From positions 868,001-932,000 of the forward strand of contig CM049993.1 of NCBI GenBank assembly GCA_016630955.3: a stretch of 64,000 bases of DNA, given 5' to 3'. A model generated the notes under the pieces. That model made no database searches and was not told where the DNA came from. It saw only the letters and a program-made list of their open reading frames with translations. The translations under genes were made by a program, and so were the position numbers. This DNA is from Didymella arachidicola (Eukaryota; Ascomycota; Dothideomycetes; Pleosporales; Didymellaceae). Positions 9,661 through 18,072 of this stretch are shown piece by piece. Within the stretch, counting starts at the first letter, position 1, and each line of letters opens with the position of its first letter.

Positions 9661-10860
9661 ATGGCAGAGCAGGCAACAGAACAAGAGATTCTTCTCGCTA
9701 AGCGCATCATCTCTTCGGCAGAACGTCACGATGTCCCAGCGTTAAAGGTGGCGCTCAAGGAGGGCTCAGCCAACGTCCAGGACCCTACAGCAACGGTTGC
9801 AACTTCACCACTCCACGCGGCCATTGCTTCCTGTGGCAAGGCTGAGGAGGGAAAGGAGGTCAGTGAAGCCGCAATTGAGACCGTTAACATCTTGCTTGAG
9901 AATGGAGCCATCTGGAACGATTTAAACAAGGAAGATGAGACGCCGGGATGCATTGCTCTTCGTAATGGCCAGCAGAAGATCTACGAGTTAATGGTTGAGG
10001 CTGGCGTTCGTGCCGAGTTGCTCTTTGCCAAGATGCAGGCTCTTGGTCTGGGGACATCTGCCATTGAGGTTGAGGACAAGGAGGATGAGGAGATCACAGA
10101 GGCAGAGCCCGCAACAAAGAAGCAGAAGATCTCCGAGGACGAGGCGCAAGCCGTCACAGAAGCTGTTGAGCAGAAGGTCCTTGACGATGTCTCCCTGGAT
10201 AACAAGGCCTACATCCGCTCTCAGCTGCGCTACAAGCCTGGAATCCTGCTCGACGAAAGCGACAACGCGGTGATGATGGACTGGGAGACCGAGATCATGC
10301 AGCGACACGCCGAAACTTTGATTCCCAAGAAAGGATTGCGCACCATGAACGTCGGCCACGGAATGGGTATTGTCGACACAGCCATCTTGACCCACGATCC
10401 TTCAGAACACCACATCATCGAGGCCCACCCGCAAGTGCACCAGCGCCTGAGGGAGACCGGATGGTACGACAAGCCCAACGTTCACATCCACGAGGGTCGC
10501 TGGCAAGATGTCCTCCCCAAGCTCGTCGAGCAGGGCGTTGTTCTGGATGCCATTTACTACGATACTTTCGCCGAGGACTACGCAGCGCTCAAGGAATTTT
10601 TCGCCGAGTACGTTGTCCAGCTGCTTGCCAAAGACGGCAAGTTTGGGTGGTACAATGGTCTTGGCGCTGACCGACAGATCTGCTACGACGTTTACACCAA
10701 GGTGTCTGAGATTGATCTGTACGAGGCTGGCTTCGATACTACCTGGGAGGATATCAAGGTGCCCTCGGGTTTGCACGGAAGCAAGGAGTGGGAAGGCACG
10801 AGGAGGCCATACTGGACCATCGATGTATACCGTTTGCCGGTGAACACTTTCATGAACTGA
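9661..10860 (+). CDS. RMT2: protein arginine N-methyltransferase 2 (type IV), 399 aa
   Basis: Rmt2 methylates the delta nitrogen of arginine, in yeast on ribosomal protein Rpl12. The gene is intronless. An N-terminal ankyrin-like region (about residues 15-120) contains TSPLHAAI and VNILLENGA. A short acidic linker with KKQK follows. The methyltransferase part (about 200-399) has TMNVGHGMGIVDTAI as the SAM-binding motif I, HHIIEAHPQVH as motif II and LDAIYYDTFAEDY as the post-II motif. The C-terminus GTRRPYWTIDVYRLPV is also typical. The length of 399 is close to yeast Rmt2 (412). The ATG at 9661 starts MAEQATEQEILLAKRI, like relatives, so the longer upstream frame was not used. Confidence 0.93.
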   Translation: MAEQATEQEILLAKRIISSAERHDVPALKVALKEGSANVQDPTATVATSPLHAAIASCGKAEEGKEVSEAAIETVNILLENGAIWNDLNKEDETPGCIALRNGQQKIYELMVEAGVRAELLFAKMQALGLGTSAIEVEDKEDEEITEAEPATKKQKISEDEAQAVTEAVEQKVLDDVSLDNKAYIRSQLRYKPGILLDESDNAVMMDWETEIMQRHAETLIPKKGLRTMNVGHGMGIVDTAILTHDPSEHHIIEAHPQVHQRLRETGWYDKPNVHIHEGRWQDVLPKLVEQGVVLDAIYYDTFAEDYAALKEFFAEYVVQLLAKDGKFGWYNGLGADRQICYDVYTKVSEIDLYEAGFDTTWEDIKVPSGLHGSKEWEGTRRPYWTIDVYRLPVNTFMN

Positions 10861-11007
10861 GCGACATGCTGACAGGGGGAGCGAGAGTTGGGATGGTAAA
10901 CAGCCGGATGGCTAAAGAAAAGTGAATCACGAATATAGATGAGAAGATAATTGACTAAATCGACCGAATCTTTCGCGCAATCATGGTAATCGTTATTTGG
11001 TGTCTGT

Positions 11008-11910
11008 CTACGCCTCGTGCAACAACTTGCCAGCAAACCCAGCCTTAATCGAGTCCTCAAGACTGTCCGGCTTGAGCCCCAGCTTCTCGTTCCACAGATT
11101 GCGCTTGCTCAGATCTCCCAAGCCCTCATCGCCAAAAGTGAGCGCCTGAATCAAAGACACAATGCCAGCATAGTTGCCCTCACTCAGCAGTTTGTTACCC
11201 AAAGCAATTTGCTCCTTGGATGTCGTCTTGTTAATCGTAAATTTGGCCCCCGTCACCTTCTCCGCAGCCTTGACGAGCTGATTCTGACTGGTTTGGAACT
11301 CGCTCACATACACATACTGATTCTTCGTTTCTTCAGCCTTTTCGAGCGCGGCAACGAGCGCTTTTCCAACGAACAGCAGGTTTGAAGTGGAGAACGTCGC
11401 ATCTCCGCTATCCACAACAGCGGCTGTCTTTTCTTGGGGATTGAAACCGAGGAGCCCGACTTTGAAGCCCCAGTCGAGAAATGCTCCCGTAATGATGCTC
11501 GTCCAGCTGATCGCGCTCCCCTTAGACTTGAGGTACTCGACGGCACCTACCTTGGCCCCGAAGAAGGGCACTATTTCGCGGGCGCGCGGGTTTAGTGTGT
11601 CTGAACCGAATTCCGAGGGGAAGAACCGCTTGACGCCCGCGGCGACGGCGGCATCGATGAGCTTCTCCTGGTCGCCCACAGCGGCGCCGCCGACGAGGGA
11701 GATGGCGGCATCTTGGCCTTGGAAGGCTTTCTTGAGACTCTCGTGGTCGTCGTAGTTGGCGCGGATGACGCTCACGCCGGACGGGAATGTGGATTTGGAA
11801 CCCTCGCGGGATAGAACGCTGGTCTTGAAAGAGGAACTAAGGAACGCTTTGAGGACGGAGGGCCCAAGGTTGCCTCCAGCACCGATGATGACTACATTCT
11901 TGTAGGACAT
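11008..11910 (-). CDS. NmrA-like / isoflavone reductase-like NAD(P)-binding protein, 300 aa
   Basis: This is an atypical short-chain dehydrogenase of the NmrA/isoflavone-reductase group. The dinucleotide-binding motif is VVIIGAGGNLGPSVLKAF at residues 6-23, followed by a second strand with VLSREGS. KRFFPSEFGSD near residue 95 is the usual substrate-side motif of fungal isoflavone-reductase-like and CipA-type proteins. It is a single open frame of 300 residues, the usual length. It converges with RMT2 across about 150 bp. The natural substrate cannot be told from sequence; secondary metabolism and stress roles are both common in the family. Confidence 0.85.
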   Translation of the reverse strand: MSYKNVVIIGAGGNLGPSVLKAFLSSSFKTSVLSREGSKSTFPSGVSVIRANYDDHESLKKAFQGQDAAISLVGGAAVGDQEKLIDAAVAAGVKRFFPSEFGSDTLNPRAREIVPFFGAKVGAVEYLKSKGSAISWTSIITGAFLDWGFKVGLLGFNPQEKTAAVVDSGDATFSTSNLLFVGKALVAALEKAEETKNQYVYVSEFQTSQNQLVKAAEKVTGAKFTINKTTSKEQIALGNKLLSEGNYAGIVSLIQALTFGDEGLGDLSKRNLWNEKLGLKPDSLEDSIKAGFAGKLLHEA

Positions 11911-12769
11911 TGTTGATATGAGCTATTGATGTGAGTAATGATAATGAAGTGGTGGTATAGTGAGTAGTGATGATGCCCTGAGAGCTTCCACCCTAAGTTC
12001 TTATATCCCGTTTGAGGTCTTCAGCACGACATGGTAGGCCTCTACATTCCGCTCCTTACATCAGCAGTGTACGATGTCGCCTTAGCTTACGATGGCGCGG
12101 GAGTTGCGGATGGGAACGCTTTTGGACTGGTGCCAGAGACACGACCAATCAGAAAGCGCCCTTGTTGATCAGCCCTGCACGCATAAGGCCGAGCCCACCG
12201 GATATCAGGATTCCTCGACCACGTCAAACAGATTCCGCCGAGCGCAGCAGCTATTGCACCATTCTGTTGTACGAGTACCGTGGTACCGTAAAGCTGCGGC
12301 GCTGTGATCCGGGGCCGCGTCGCGCGGATCGAGTCCTGTCAGCTGCACGAAGACCGACCCCGCGACAGCACGCCAGTCAATTGTGCAATGATTGCGCAAT
12401 TCTGCTCACAAAAGACTGCTCCAGGTGTTGCTGATTGCCAAAGCTGCTTTCCGCGATCTTTGCAATAAGCGAGTCTAGATCAGCTCAACCTCCAGACGTC
12501 TGGTGCCATTTAACAGCGCAACCTCTTGCATTGGCCAGTAGACTGCGCAGTTGCCAAAAGCTTCGACCGGCGCTTGGCCGTCGCAGCTCCCCGGACTGCA
12601 TTCTCATGAACAACATGGTCTTGAGAACACCCAAGTCTCCGCCTTTCCAGTCGTGCACAAAAACACGAAGTATGACTTTTACTGCTCAGGCCGAGCAACT
12701 ACACGTCGAATTCCCAGAATGCCGCTTGTCCTTCCGCGCGAACCGTAGTAAGCAGGGTTCATGCTATCC
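11911..12769. other. intergenic, NmrA-like gene promoter and HET pseudogene 3' flank
   Basis: I see no gene here. The part next to 11911 must contain the promoter of the minus-strand NmrA-like gene; a TATA-like stretch (cttatatccc) lies around 12000. The overlapping short open frames on both strands lack any recognisable motif. Confidence 0.4.
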
Positions 12770-14102
12770 TCAGCCTGGAAGAGCGCGACACGCTTGAGAG
12801 CAGGACAAGCCACATCTACAGTTTCGGGCCGGCGCGCTCCTATAATCAATGCGTTCCGATCGAAGGAGCTCAATCGTCGCAGCCCAGTTGATGTCCCCAG
12901 TCTTTCGGCATTTTCCTTTCCTCGCGGATACGGTTACTAGAACGTCCGAAACCGACCTCCAGGACTTATGGTCCTGTTCAGCACCAAATTCGCCAGTATT
13001 TTGGAGGACATCTATCGCTGCGCTGTGTGCTGCGGCGTCGTTGCGCGGCGCAGGCTCTACCAACGCGAAGCTGATGTGCTGCCGACTGTGCTTGACCGCG
13101 ATGGCGAAAGTGGTTTTCCTGACGGAGAACGCTATGAGAGACGTGTCTTCTGGGATGACAAAGGAATGCTCAGCATTGCATTGCTGGTGTACGTCCGTTT
13201 CAAGGGCAGAGTCCATACTCGAGCGTTTGGCGATATATTGTAAAGTCCAGTCCGGGAAGTCCTGTATGAAGCAGCTGTACGGATAGTTGTCTGATGCATG
13301 GTGGCGGTTCATCACAATAAGCTTGGAGCCCTTTGCTCTGACTAGCCTCTCGCTCCTGTACGTCTTTGGCTCGTTCGGATTCCTCTCCAGCTGTAGGCCT
13401 AGGTACTGTTCAGATCCTAGACAGCAGGAAAGCAGCCCTACGTATCGAGTGGCGCTTGCGTCTAATCGCGGTAAGGATATTCGAAGGCCACGGTCGGTGA
13501 TGTCGTACGTGTTGTACACGCTTTCTAAAGGGGCTAAGCGTGAGAGGTTCGTGCGCTTTATTCGAGCAGCGTCTTCGAATTGCCTTGGTGAAGGTGCCAG
13601 TATGCCCATTTGTTCGAAGACATCACCGGGCTGAGGATCCCAGGCAAATATGGTGTGATCTGAGCTTTGTTTGATGACCTCCACTTGGAGACGATAGAAA
13701 GCTCGCGAGCCTTCCCCGTATAATAAAGGCATGTTGACGCCGAACAAGCCCATAGGGCTATATGCTACATCCTCCAGCCGAGTCGTGGCTCTTCTCGATG
13801 CCCAGCTCATTCTGGTTCCATTGTTAGCATCCTTGATGGAATGGCGATCGATAAGATGCTTTCGTGCGATCCTGGCGGTCTTTTCGATGCAGTCTGATAA
13901 ACTATATTTGGTGCCTCTGAAAGTCCAATCGCGATCATAGAATTCGACAACTGCCGGGGCCAAAAGCTCTTGCAGCGTCCAGCATCGGCTAAACCATTTA
14001 CTCTTCCTGAATTCTGATGCAGGCACAGCGCAGTCCTTCTCGGCAGGTACATCAACTAAGTAAGCTTAGCATATCTCGGCCTGCCAATACCAGTTGTACA
14101 TA

Positions 14103-14146
14103 CAGTCGGGTGCCAAAAGTCTGTTCGCACGGGCGCACGAGCCACT
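14103..14146. repeat. terminal inverted repeat of the Tc1 element (low-coordinate end)
   Basis: It pairs with about 15415-15458 in inverted orientation. The most conserved part is GCCAAAAGTCTGTTCG; bases just inside CAGT differ between the ends. Confidence 0.75.
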
Positions 14147-14240
14147 ACACCAACATTGCGAGCTCAACTTTGAAGTAGAATAACCCCACACAACGTAGAC
14201 AAATTTAGACAATTTAAGTAATAAATAAATCGCAATACAC

Positions 14241-15356
14241 TTAATATCGAGTCTGATATCCCTTTGCTTGTCTTACAGCGTCTAGGCGTCGTGGCATTGA
14301 CGTAATCAGTCGGCGGATAAGTGAGTCGGGTATTGCAGCCCATGCCTCGTGCAAACCCAATTCAAATGCCTCCCAGTTAGCTTGAGAGCCGCTTATATAG
14401 TTAAACTCGGGGTGAAGCTTATGAAGCTTCTGCTTGAGCGCCCACCAGAGGTGTTCAATTGGGTTAAGGTCTGGAGAATATGGTGGCCAGTCAACTGTGG
14501 CAACCCCGTGAATCTCTAACCATTCCGTACAGGCACGCGCAGTATGGATAGGTGCGTTATCCTGCATAAACCACTCGCCGGGCCTGTAGTAGGGCAGGAG
14601 CCCTTCTTCCAATACCCACAGGTAGCTTTGAGCCGTATACCCACGCCGTGCAGCTGCCTCGCCCCTAGTCATAATCACTAGAGGACTACGCCAAACTCGA
14701 CCCCCCGGAGTCAACGATATCGACGCCCACACCATACGAGCAGGTTGGCGAGCAGTATTCACCTCCTCCACCATCTCGTGAGACCATTTCTCCTCTGGTA
14801 ATCGCCATACCCATGTGGTGTTGTGGCCAGATCCACGAGCAACGCTGCACTCGTCGCTAAACCTAAAGACTTGCCTGCCCCAGTTGAACCCCTGCCACGC
14901 ATGAGCAAGAGCTAGACGAGATTTAGCTGTAAGCGTACTGATTTTTGGTCTACGCTTTGCTCTGAACTTGCGTAGGCCTTCATTGGCTAAGGCGCGTTGA
15001 ACAGTACGACGTGATACTCGTGGGTGGGTGGCCCCGACGTCTCGTAGGCCGGCTTCCTCCATGAGCTTGGAGTACTCTATTTGAGGGTTTTTGCGAGCAC
15101 AACGTCGTAGCCGGCGATGATCTCTACTAGTCAAAATAGGTGGCCGGCCTGTTCTTGCTTGCGACGTGGTGCTGGAGGTGGCTTTCCATTGAGCAACTGT
15201 TTTCTGCACGCAGCGTTGGGTGCAGGAAAGTGCTTCTGCAACTTTGGACGTTGACACACCAGCTTCAACCTGCGCTAAGCAATAGACTCGCTGCGCCTCT
15301 GATAATTCACCCCCGCGCATACGATTGCCCGAAATTTCAGTGCCAAAAGACCTCAT
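14241..15356 (-). CDS. Tc1-type transposase, 371 aa, apparently intact
   Basis: The N-terminal half has the paired helix-turn-helix region of Tc1 transposases: AQRVYCLAQVEAGVSTSKVA and the second unit with SRRTVQRALANEGL; TGRPPILTSRDHRRL joins them. The catalytic residues are D in FRFSDECSV, D in WFMQDNAPIHTA and E in YSPDLNPIEHLWWALK. The spacing between the second D and the E is 34 residues, which is the Tc1 DD34E signature. The frame has no stops over 371 codons, and the family range is about 340-370. An internal ATG 12 residues downstream is another possible start. It lies on the same strand as the HET gene it interrupts. Confidence 0.93.
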   Translation of the reverse strand: MRSFGTEISGNRMRGGELSEAQRVYCLAQVEAGVSTSKVAEALSCTQRCVQKTVAQWKATSSTTSQARTGRPPILTSRDHRRLRRCARKNPQIEYSKLMEEAGLRDVGATHPRVSRRTVQRALANEGLRKFRAKRRPKISTLTAKSRLALAHAWQGFNWGRQVFRFSDECSVARGSGHNTTWVWRLPEEKWSHEMVEEVNTARQPARMVWASISLTPGGRVWRSPLVIMTRGEAAARRGYTAQSYLWVLEEGLLPYYRPGEWFMQDNAPIHTARACTEWLEIHGVATVDWPPYSPDLNPIEHLWWALKQKLHKLHPEFNYISGSQANWEAFELGLHEAWAAIPDSLIRRLITSMPRRLDAVRQAKGYQTRY

Positions 15357-15414
15357 CTGGATGGAGTATTATAGTGTTAAAGAAGGTGCTGCTCTAGAGG
15401 ATTGTGGGGTAGTT

Positions 15415-15458
15415 ATGGCCCGTACGTTTCGGGCGAACAGACTTTTGGCTAAGTACTG
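15415..15458. repeat. terminal inverted repeat of the Tc1 element (high-coordinate end)
   Basis: This is the inverted partner of 14103-14146, ending in CTG and followed by the TA duplication at 15459-15460. Confidence 0.75.
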
Positions 15459-15723
15459 TAGAGTTGATGGCTTCGGAAAGTTCCGCGCTACTCTGCTTGT
15501 TGATACAACACGTATCAACCCATATCCAGTCGAATCCGCTGCTGCGTGCTTGTTCGCAACAACGTGATATCTTCTCAAATCCTGCTTGTTTTCTGGCATT
15601 CGGCTCGTGGATATTCTGAAACGAGACTTCATCAGTACCCCAAGTATGTGAGAGGATGACGTATGGTGGTGGATCTGCCATGAACTCCTTCAAGGTCAAG
15701 TTTTCTGTGTAGAGCAACCACAT

Positions 15724-16060
15724 ATTGAGTATCTTTCGAGATATCAATGTGGATCATGTAGCAATTCGCGACCGAGGGTCAGTTGAGTGCTCCCGGAAGG
15801 ACAAATTGCTGTTGTTCAGTCGCCTGACCTATTGAGGTGTTCTATGAGACATAGAGCTGAGAGTTCTCGCTTAATGCGTTCTAATCGTATCTTATGGCCC
15901 CAAGACTCCGATCCCGGCAGATAAGGCTGTGCACCTCCACAAACCATCTGCTGCATACGGGTGACGTAATTGTTCCACAGGCGACATGGATGGACTGTGA
16001 TTCGCAGTGTCAGTCTTGTAACCGCGCGCATACGCGACGCGTACGATCGATACAAGGGTA
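15724..16060. promoter_or_regulatory. upstream region of the HET pseudogene
   Basis: This is the former promoter side of the broken HET gene, ending at the left boundary of the second pogo-like element. I see no other gene in it. Confidence 0.4.
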
Positions 16061-16070
16061 ACGTGTTCCA

Positions 16071-16121
16071 CCAGTAAGCTGGCCACACCAGTAAGCTGGC
16101 CACACCAGTAAGCTGGCCACC
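16071..16121. repeat. triplicated 17-bp unit in the left transposon end
   Basis: Three direct copies of CCAGTAAGCTGGCCAC(A/C) start at 16071, 16088 and 16105. The unit contains the short inverted repeat CCAG-TAAG-CTGG. The opposite terminal repeat of the same transposon has only one copy (about 17867-17884, reverse strand). Confidence 0.92.
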
Positions 16122-16202
16122 CCGCCGAACTTAATGCGACTCTTAACGCGATAGCTCTACAACAATATAAGATAATAGCGTGTAATTTTGTAGATAGCTA
16201 GT

Positions 16203-17828
16203 CTAACACTGTCTACATTGAGTCCGCGTGTGTCCTTGGATATGACATTTCGTACACGTTGGCGGAGCGCGCTGACGTCCTTGAGTTGTCCGACTCTCGT
16301 CACCCTCTACAACTACCCTTTGTGCCTCTGCAGCAAGCTGCTGCGCCAGCTGCGCCTGGAGAGCGCCCCCACGAGCTATATATTGACGCCGCTGGTCTCT
16401 CTTACGTCGCTGGCGCTGACTAGCTGTACGCAGCTTCCTATTCTCCTCTGCGAGTATAGTCGCTGAGTTCATCGCAAGCTGACATCCTTTAACGAGCTGG
16501 CGGATAGCTTGGCTTGTTGGGCTCTGTGACTGGCGACGAAGGAGATCTTGTACGTGTTGAGCCTGTTGCTGAAGCTGCGCTACTGTACGCGGCGTCTCTG
16601 CTGTCCATGCAACGTTGTTGTCTGCTGTTGTTGCTTGTGGAGATGGGGTCCGGATGACTGTAAGCGACGATAGAACGCGATCTGGACAGGGAGGGATAAG
16701 CCCTGTCGCCTGGAAGCCAGCTTGAATACTCTCCTGCGTGAATACTGTCGGCCGGATCCGTGTATAGATCGTGAGGAAGTCTATCTTGTCAACGTGGTAG
16801 ACGCCTTGGCGGGCGAGCTCCTGGATCTCGTGACCGTACGCTCGCTTAAGAGGAGAGAAGCAGCTTACGTCAAGCGGCTGGAGTAGATGTGACGTGTGCG
16901 CTGGCATACATAGAGTGATAATCTTGTTCTCTGTGCAGAACTGGTCAAACTCGGGTGTAGCATGGCTGCTATGGCCGTCAAGGATAAGAAGACGGTAGAC
17001 TCCACACGTACGAGACGCCGTATGTCTGTTAAAGCGCTTTACCCACTCTACACCAAGCTCATCTGTCATCCAGCCATTGTCTGATACAGCGACTACCCAG
17101 TCTGGCGGGAGGTGTTGATACCAGCTAGCCTGGTGGAGCTTACCAGACAGGATCACGAATGGTGGGAGACCCCAGCCAGACGCGTTGATACACTCAATCG
17201 TCGTGACCCAGTCTCTATTACCTGGCTGTATAACAGTAGCGCGACCTGCTGTATCTGAGCTCGTGACTACTTTAGACGTCGCTGCGACGCCCATCATAAA
17301 GCCAGTCTCATCAAAGTTGTACGTGTCTGCGTCTAGTATCCCATAGGTCTGCCGCGTCTCATCTACGAGCTTGAACCACGCTGCGATAGCGACAGGATCC
17401 TCGCAGCAAGCGCGCTGACTGTGGAACTTCCTATTCCACTTTGTCTGTAGCTCAGGCTGGCTGATGACAAAGCGCGACACCCAGTTCTTGCCTACAGGTG
17501 GAGGAGGAGGATCTTGGCCGCGGCTAGCGAGTAGAGCGTCTGCCATACGTCGTACGTCGATAATCTGGGGTGGAAATCCTCGTCGATCAAGGTCTAGGAT
17601 CCACTGCACGAGAGACTGCTCTTCAGTAGTTAATAGCTTGCGGTTGACAGAGACTGTCTCTAGTCGTGGCTGGATACCGCGAAGACGCGTCTGCAGAGTC
17701 GATCTTGGGACCTCGTACGCTGTTGCAAGCCCGCGGAGTGATTGACGTGGGTTATTCTGATAAGAGACTATCGCAAGACTTAATCTACCTTCACAAGAGG
17801 TCTGCTTAGGACGTTGTTGTCGAGTCAT
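16203..17828 (-). CDS. pogo/Fot1-type transposase, 541 aa, catalytic motifs intact
   Basis: This is a DDE_1-superfamily transposase. The N-terminus has an HTH of the psq kind (SLRGLATAYEVPRSTLQTRLRG), then a CENP-B-like DNA-binding region to about residue 140. The three catalytic Asp motifs are NFDETGFMMG (residue 173), LLILDGHSSH and LLQPLDVSCFSP. A coiled or Gln-rich region follows, and the end carries a CCHC knuckle, CTKCHIQGHTRTQC. It shares domain order with the transposase at 4671-6326 but is clearly a different lineage at the residue level. No stops or frameshifts are seen, so the element may be autonomous. Confidence 0.92.
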   Translation of the reverse strand: MTRQQRPKQTSCEGRLSLAIVSYQNNPRQSLRGLATAYEVPRSTLQTRLRGIQPRLETVSVNRKLLTTEEQSLVQWILDLDRRGFPPQIIDVRRMADALLASRGQDPPPPPVGKNWVSRFVISQPELQTKWNRKFHSQRACCEDPVAIAAWFKLVDETRQTYGILDADTYNFDETGFMMGVAATSKVVTSSDTAGRATVIQPGNRDWVTTIECINASGWGLPPFVILSGKLHQASWYQHLPPDWVVAVSDNGWMTDELGVEWVKRFNRHTASRTCGVYRLLILDGHSSHATPEFDQFCTENKIITLCMPAHTSHLLQPLDVSCFSPLKRAYGHEIQELARQGVYHVDKIDFLTIYTRIRPTVFTQESIQAGFQATGLIPPCPDRVLSSLTVIRTPSPQATTADNNVAWTAETPRTVAQLQQQAQHVQDLLRRQSQSPTSQAIRQLVKGCQLAMNSATILAEENRKLRTASQRQRRKRDQRRQYIARGGALQAQLAQQLAAEAQRVVVEGDESRTTQGRQRAPPTCTKCHIQGHTRTQCRQC

Positions 17829-18072
17829 AATTGTTGGCGCAAGCTGAGTCGCGTTAAGTTGGGTGGGGTGGCCAGCTTACTGGTGGTACACGTTAGGGCA
17901 TGAATGGGCGAGAAAACGAGGGCCGGTGTCGATCGGGGAACGACCAACAAGAGCCGTTCAATGTAGGTGCTGGCCATTTAGAGACCTGGAGAAACGTCTC
18001 TGGACCACCTCGTATTCTCACTCATTCATGCCCTATCCTTGTAAACACCAACTCTGTCGATCAAACGACCCC

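Larger units (their letters stand above)
14103..15458 (-). mobile_element. Tc1/mariner element (DD34E) inserted in the HET gene
   Basis: The element is 1356 bp and flanked by TA duplications at 14101-14102 and 15459-15460. The ends are inverted repeats of about 40 bp that begin CAGT and share GCCAAAAGTCTGTTCG. The original HET codon context was TC-TA-TG, so insertion at TA split Ser-Met. It carries one complete transposase gene in the same direction as the HET gene, so it may be autonomous. Confidence 0.92.
12770..15723 (-). pseudogene. HET-domain protein gene, broken by a Tc1 insertion and a stop codon
   Basis: HET-domain proteins trigger cell death when genetically different fungal strains fuse. 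The two parts are 15723-15459 and 14100-12770. Joined without the transposon and with one TA copy they give 532 codons in a single frame. Part one starts MWLLYTENLTLKEF and has the HET block YVILSHTWG (residues 21-29) and WIWVDTCCINK. Part two continues with YNWYWQAEIC and, after a stop, YLVDVP, then WFSRCWTLQELLAP and the downstream block GLFGVNMPLLYGEG. Besides the insertion, codon 100 (14068-14066) is TAA where a Tyr is expected. The C-terminal half is otherwise fully open. It is therefore a recent pseudogene. Confidence 0.9.
16061..17893 (-). mobile_element. second pogo/Fot1-like DNA transposon
   Basis: The element is 1833 bp and flanked by TA at 16059-16060 and 17894-17895, each followed or preceded by GGG. 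The ends start ACGTGT(T/A)CCACCAGTAAGC. The low-coordinate end carries three tandem copies of a 17-bp unit, while the other end has one. Inside, both ends share CC-CCAACTTAA-GCGACTC with few differences. It contains a single transposase gene on the minus strand. It lies between the broken HET gene and the intact HET gene. Confidence 0.9.

Noticed and set aside
16071..16121. Three spaced repeats considered as a CRISPR-like array
   Set aside because: The copies are contiguous 17-bp units without spacers inside a transposon end in a fungal genome.
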